Of a stretch of 8,050 bases of DNA, positions 6,649-8,050 are shown piece after piece. A program made the translations under genes and the position numbers. Under the pieces are notes generated by a model. It was given only the letters and a program-made list of their open reading frames with translations, did not search any database and was not told the origin of the DNA. Positions within the stretch are counted from its first letter, which is position 1. Every line of letters begins with the position of its first letter. Origin of the DNA: JALYXS01 sp051003795 (GTDB lineage Bacteria > Acidobacteriota > Terriglobia > Bryobacterales > Bryobacteraceae). The DNA lies in contig JBPCKZ010000211.1 in the NCBI GenBank assembly GCA_051003795.1, positions 1 through 8,050 of the forward strand, given 5' to 3'.

Positions 6649-6735
6649 GCACAAGGGTATAGCGGTCATGTCTGGAAGATTCTCGACGAGCTGGGCTGGA
6701 GTTGCCAGCGCCCGGTGGGACGAGCGCGGGAACGC
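6649..6735 (+). pseudogene. Relic of an IS630-type transposase (winged-helix segment only)
   Basis: In one plus-strand frame about 29 residues read AQGYSGHVWKILDELGW and then SCQRPVGRARER. This closely matches the second DNA-binding (winged helix-turn-helix) part of IS630-family transposases, where the H-V-W-x-I-L-x-x-L-G-W-S-C-Q-R-P-x-G-R-A-x-E-R pattern is characteristic. A TAG stop lies directly upstream at 6646-6648, and downstream of 6735 the expected DE...W continuation is lost. The DDE catalytic domain is absent, so the remnant is inactive. No terminal inverted repeats or TA target duplication could be identified. It marks an old insertion and deletion event between the two gene groups. 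Confidence 0.75.
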
Positions 6736-6769
6736 ATCTGTCTGGTCGCGCCAGCGACACGGCAACGCG

Positions 6770-6798
6770 CTGACGCAGTGTTACAAAATTGTTACAAT
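6770..6798 (+). promoter_or_regulatory. Extended -10 sigma70-type promoter for the secreted propeller gene
   Basis: The -35 element CTGACG (6770-6775) matches TTGACA at four of six positions. After a 17-bp spacer comes TACAAT (6793-6798), one mismatch from TATAAT, preceded by TGT (6790-6792) to make the extended TGnTACAAT. The expected RNA start is near 6805, giving a leader of about 24 nt before ATG 6829, which has GAGGTG 4 nt upstream. Confidence 0.6.
6780..6797 (+). promoter_or_regulatory. Direct repeat GTTACAA x2, possible operator overlapping the promoter
   Basis: GTTACAA occurs at 6780-6786 and again at 6791-6797, an 11-bp centre-to-centre spacing or about one helical turn. The second copy forms part of the -10 element and the first lies in the spacer. 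A protein bound to one face here would block or reshape promoter access. No regulator is encoded in the window. Confidence 0.4.
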
Positions 6799-6828
6799 CA
6801 GCGATTGATCGACTATGCGAGGTGTACT

Positions 6829-7386
6829 ATGAGGTTGAGTTTCTGGAGGGCTGCGGTTTGGTTTGGACTGGTTTGCGTCGGCACACAGGCGCGAACCCAG
6901 AAGGCTCCGGCTGCAAAAGATGGAAACCCGGACAGTCTCCGGGTGATCGCGCATATTGCTCTGAACGACAGCTCGCCTTGCCGACTAACAACTGCTGAAC
7001 ACTGGCGCAGGCAGTACCTCTATCTCGACCACTCGCAAACCTCCAATCTGACGATAATCGACATCACAAACGCCGCTCAACCGCTTGTCGCAAAGGAAGT
7101 CAACCGGGGTGAGATTATCGGCGAAATTCGTTTGATGGTCGGTTATGTCGGCCTCGTCACGTCTCCCGAAACGGAGACCGCTCCAAAAGCAGTTTCGATT
7201 GTGAGCTTTGCCGACCCGAAAACGCCCAAGTTGCAACAGACATTCAAGAACGTCACCGGTTTCGCTCGGGGCCGCGGCTTTGTCTTCATCGTCAATGATG
7301 AGGGTCTCTGGATTCTGCAAGAGCAGCCAGGTCGAGACCTCGAGCTTGAAAAGGAATACGAACACCACGTCCTCTACGACCGCTGA
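6829..7386 (+). CDS. Secreted LVIVD-type beta-propeller-like protein
   Basis: This 185-aa protein has an N-terminal signal peptide: a basic start (MRLSFWR), a hydrophobic core (AAVWFGLVCVG), and probable cleavage near residue 21 (VGTQA). It is predicted to be exported. The mature part shows two to three beta-rich repeats of the LVIVD/YVTN kind: YLYLDHSQTSNLTIIDITNA at 63-82, then a second at about 103-142 (MVGYVGLV...KAVSIVSFADP) and a shorter third at 146-164 (GRGFVFIVNDEGLWILQ). Such repeats form blades of secreted propellers used in surface interaction. A full propeller needs more blades, so this short protein may multimerise or be a degenerate relative. The start is ATG 6829 with GAGGTG just upstream; the longer open frame from 6715 would begin before the promoter and through the IS relic. 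The outer-membrane gene follows after 61 nt and is probably co-transcribed. The specific function is unknown. Confidence 0.75.
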   Translation: MRLSFWRAAVWFGLVCVGTQARTQKAPAAKDGNPDSLRVIAHIALNDSSPCRLTTAEHWRRQYLYLDHSQTSNLTIIDITNAAQPLVAKEVNRGEIIGEIRLMVGYVGLVTSPETETAPKAVSIVSFADPKTPKLQQTFKNVTGFARGRGFVFIVNDEGLWILQEQPGRDLELEKEYEHHVLYDR

Positions 7387-7433
7387 CACGCTGACGAATC
7401 GCGGCCTTTTCATGCACTGCCATTCGATTTGAC

Positions 7434-7440
7434 GAGGAGA
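7434..7440 (+). promoter_or_regulatory. Strong Shine-Dalgarno before a CTG start
   Basis: GAGGAGA, containing AGGAG at 7435-7439, lies 8 nt before CTG 7448. This is optimal distance, and no ATG, GTG or TTG occurs in that frame at the right spacing. An in-frame TGA at 7430-7432 excludes any start further upstream. Confidence 0.65.
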
Positions 7441-7447
7441 AGACAAC

Positions 7448-8050
7448 CTGCATCGCATATCCTACTCATTTATCGGCCTTCTTTTGTGGGCTTCATTTGC
7501 ACTCGCTTCTCCGGCCACGTTTGTGACCGCCCTCCCGGTCGCGAGAGATCAACTGCTGGTTCGTTTCAATGCTCAGCCAACTTTTTCAACCAGAGGTTTT
7601 TATGGCGTCCAGTTCCCCGTGAACGTTGGATATGGACTGACTTCGCGCTGGGCGCTGTTTTTGAATGCGAATCAGGGTTTTGGATCGATGTCCAGCGTTA
7701 CGCCTCTCGGGCCGAACCAACTCAGCTCGGCAGGCCGTGGCGACATGGTTTCGTACGCCCGGTTCACGCTGTTCAAAATTGACAAGCCGAAATCGACGTT
7801 CCGAATCGCGCCACTGACCGGCGCCTTCATTCCGACGGGCGACAATTCGTTGCGAAGCCCACAAGGCCTTCTCCCAAAAGCTCTCCAGACTGGCTCAGGG
7901 ACGCTCGATCCCTATTTTGGCGTCACGATGGGCTATAACACGGTGCGCTGGGGGATGGCTCTGGACAGCACCTACCGCACGAATCCGGTAACAAACACCG
8001 GCATCAGTCCCGGCGACCAGTATCGAAGCGATGCGCAGGTCGAGTACAAG
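7448..8050 (+). CDS. Outer-membrane beta-barrel protein (MetA-pathway/transporter type), partial, CTG start
   Basis: The frame is open for 201 codons to the window edge. Residues 1-20 form a clean signal peptide: HR near the start, a hydrophobic FIGLLLWASF core, and cleavage after ALA at 20. The rest alternates short hydrophobic and polar segments ending in aromatic residues, as in outer-membrane strands: GFYGVQFPVNVGYGLTSRWA at 50-69, DMVSYARFTLF at 99-109, APLTGAFIPTGDN at 121-133, GSGTLDPYFGVTMGY at 149-163, then VRWGMALDSTYR. The G-x-x-x-PTGD and TGSGTxDPYFG elements recall 'MetA-pathway of phenol degradation' and related transporter barrels; the transported substrate is unknown. CTG at 7448 is the best start because an in-frame stop lies at 7430, a strong Shine-Dalgarno is correctly placed, and the signal peptide begins there. 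The C-terminal part is outside the window. Confidence 0.8.
   Translation, partial: MHRISYSFIGLLLWASFALASPATFVTALPVARDQLLVRFNAQPTFSTRGFYGVQFPVNVGYGLTSRWALFLNANQGFGSMSSVTPLGPNQLSSAGRGDMVSYARFTLFKIDKPKSTFRIAPLTGAFIPTGDNSLRSPQGLLPKALQTGSGTLDPYFGVTMGYNTVRWGMALDSTYRTNPVTNTGISPGDQYRSDAQVEYK

Larger units (their letters stand above)
6216..6828. other. Divergent intergenic region, about 610 bp, with mobile-element debris
   Basis: I see no convincing gene here. Open frames exist on both strands (for example minus 6225-6575 and plus 6432-6662), but their translations are rich in Arg, Ser, Pro and Gly without recognisable domains and lack ribosome sites. The stretch holds two candidate dispersed-repeat copies, a short IS630-type transposase relic, small inverted repeats at 6289-6328 and 6560-6574, and the promoter of the plus-strand genes at its right end. 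The middle part, about 6330-6550, has no recognisable content. Confidence 0.6.

Noticed and set aside
1..8050. CRISPR arrays, rRNA, attachment sites, replication origin
   Set aside because: No regularly spaced repeats, rRNA-like stretches, integrase-linked att repeats or DnaA-box clusters were seen.

Overview
The window looks like a chromosomal piece of a high-GC, Gram-negative soil-type bacterium. The Gram-negative call rests on a predicted outer-membrane beta-barrel at the right end. An acidobacterial relative (Bryobacterales/Solibacter-like) is my best guess, from overall style: a GT-C/TPR membrane protein, LVIVD-type secreted proteins, intergenic repeats of the 'GTCATCCTGAGCGCAGCG' kind and IS630 debris. 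The sequence alone does not prove the taxonomy.

Layout. Positions 1-6215 hold one tightly packed array of seven genes, all on the minus strand. In transcription order they are: a rhamnosyltransferase-like GT2 (6215-5196), a DPM1-like GT2 (5196-4432), a small DUF2304 membrane protein (4431-4069), a multi-pass GT-C protein with C-terminal TPRs resembling eukaryotic TMTC O-mannosyltransferases (4072-2345), a GT4 glycosyltransferase (2339-1212), then grpE (1199-648) and dnaJ (619 to the window edge, partial). Junctions are a 1-nt overlap, 0 nt, a 4-nt ATGA overlap, and gaps of 5, 12 and 28 nt. This suggests one transcription unit joining a glycan or glycoprotein assembly module to the Hsp70 co-chaperones.

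Positions 6216-6828 form a divergent, mostly non-coding region. It carries a short relic of an IS630-type transposase, two candidate dispersed-repeat copies, small inverted repeats and, at its right end, a good extended -10 promoter over a GTTACAA direct repeat.

On the plus strand, 6829-7386 encodes a small secreted beta-propeller-like (LVIVD-type) protein. It is followed by 7448-8050 (partial), the N-terminal part of an outer-membrane beta-barrel of the MetA-pathway/transporter kind. That gene appears to start at a rare CTG codon behind a near-perfect Shine-Dalgarno.

Working idea. The DPM1-like GT2 would charge a polyprenyl-phosphate sugar, DUF2304 would assist at the membrane, and the TMTC-like GT-C would transfer the sugar outside the cytoplasm. 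The GT4 and the other GT2 would build or extend the glycan. The chaperone linkage is visible in the gene order, but its functional meaning is inference.
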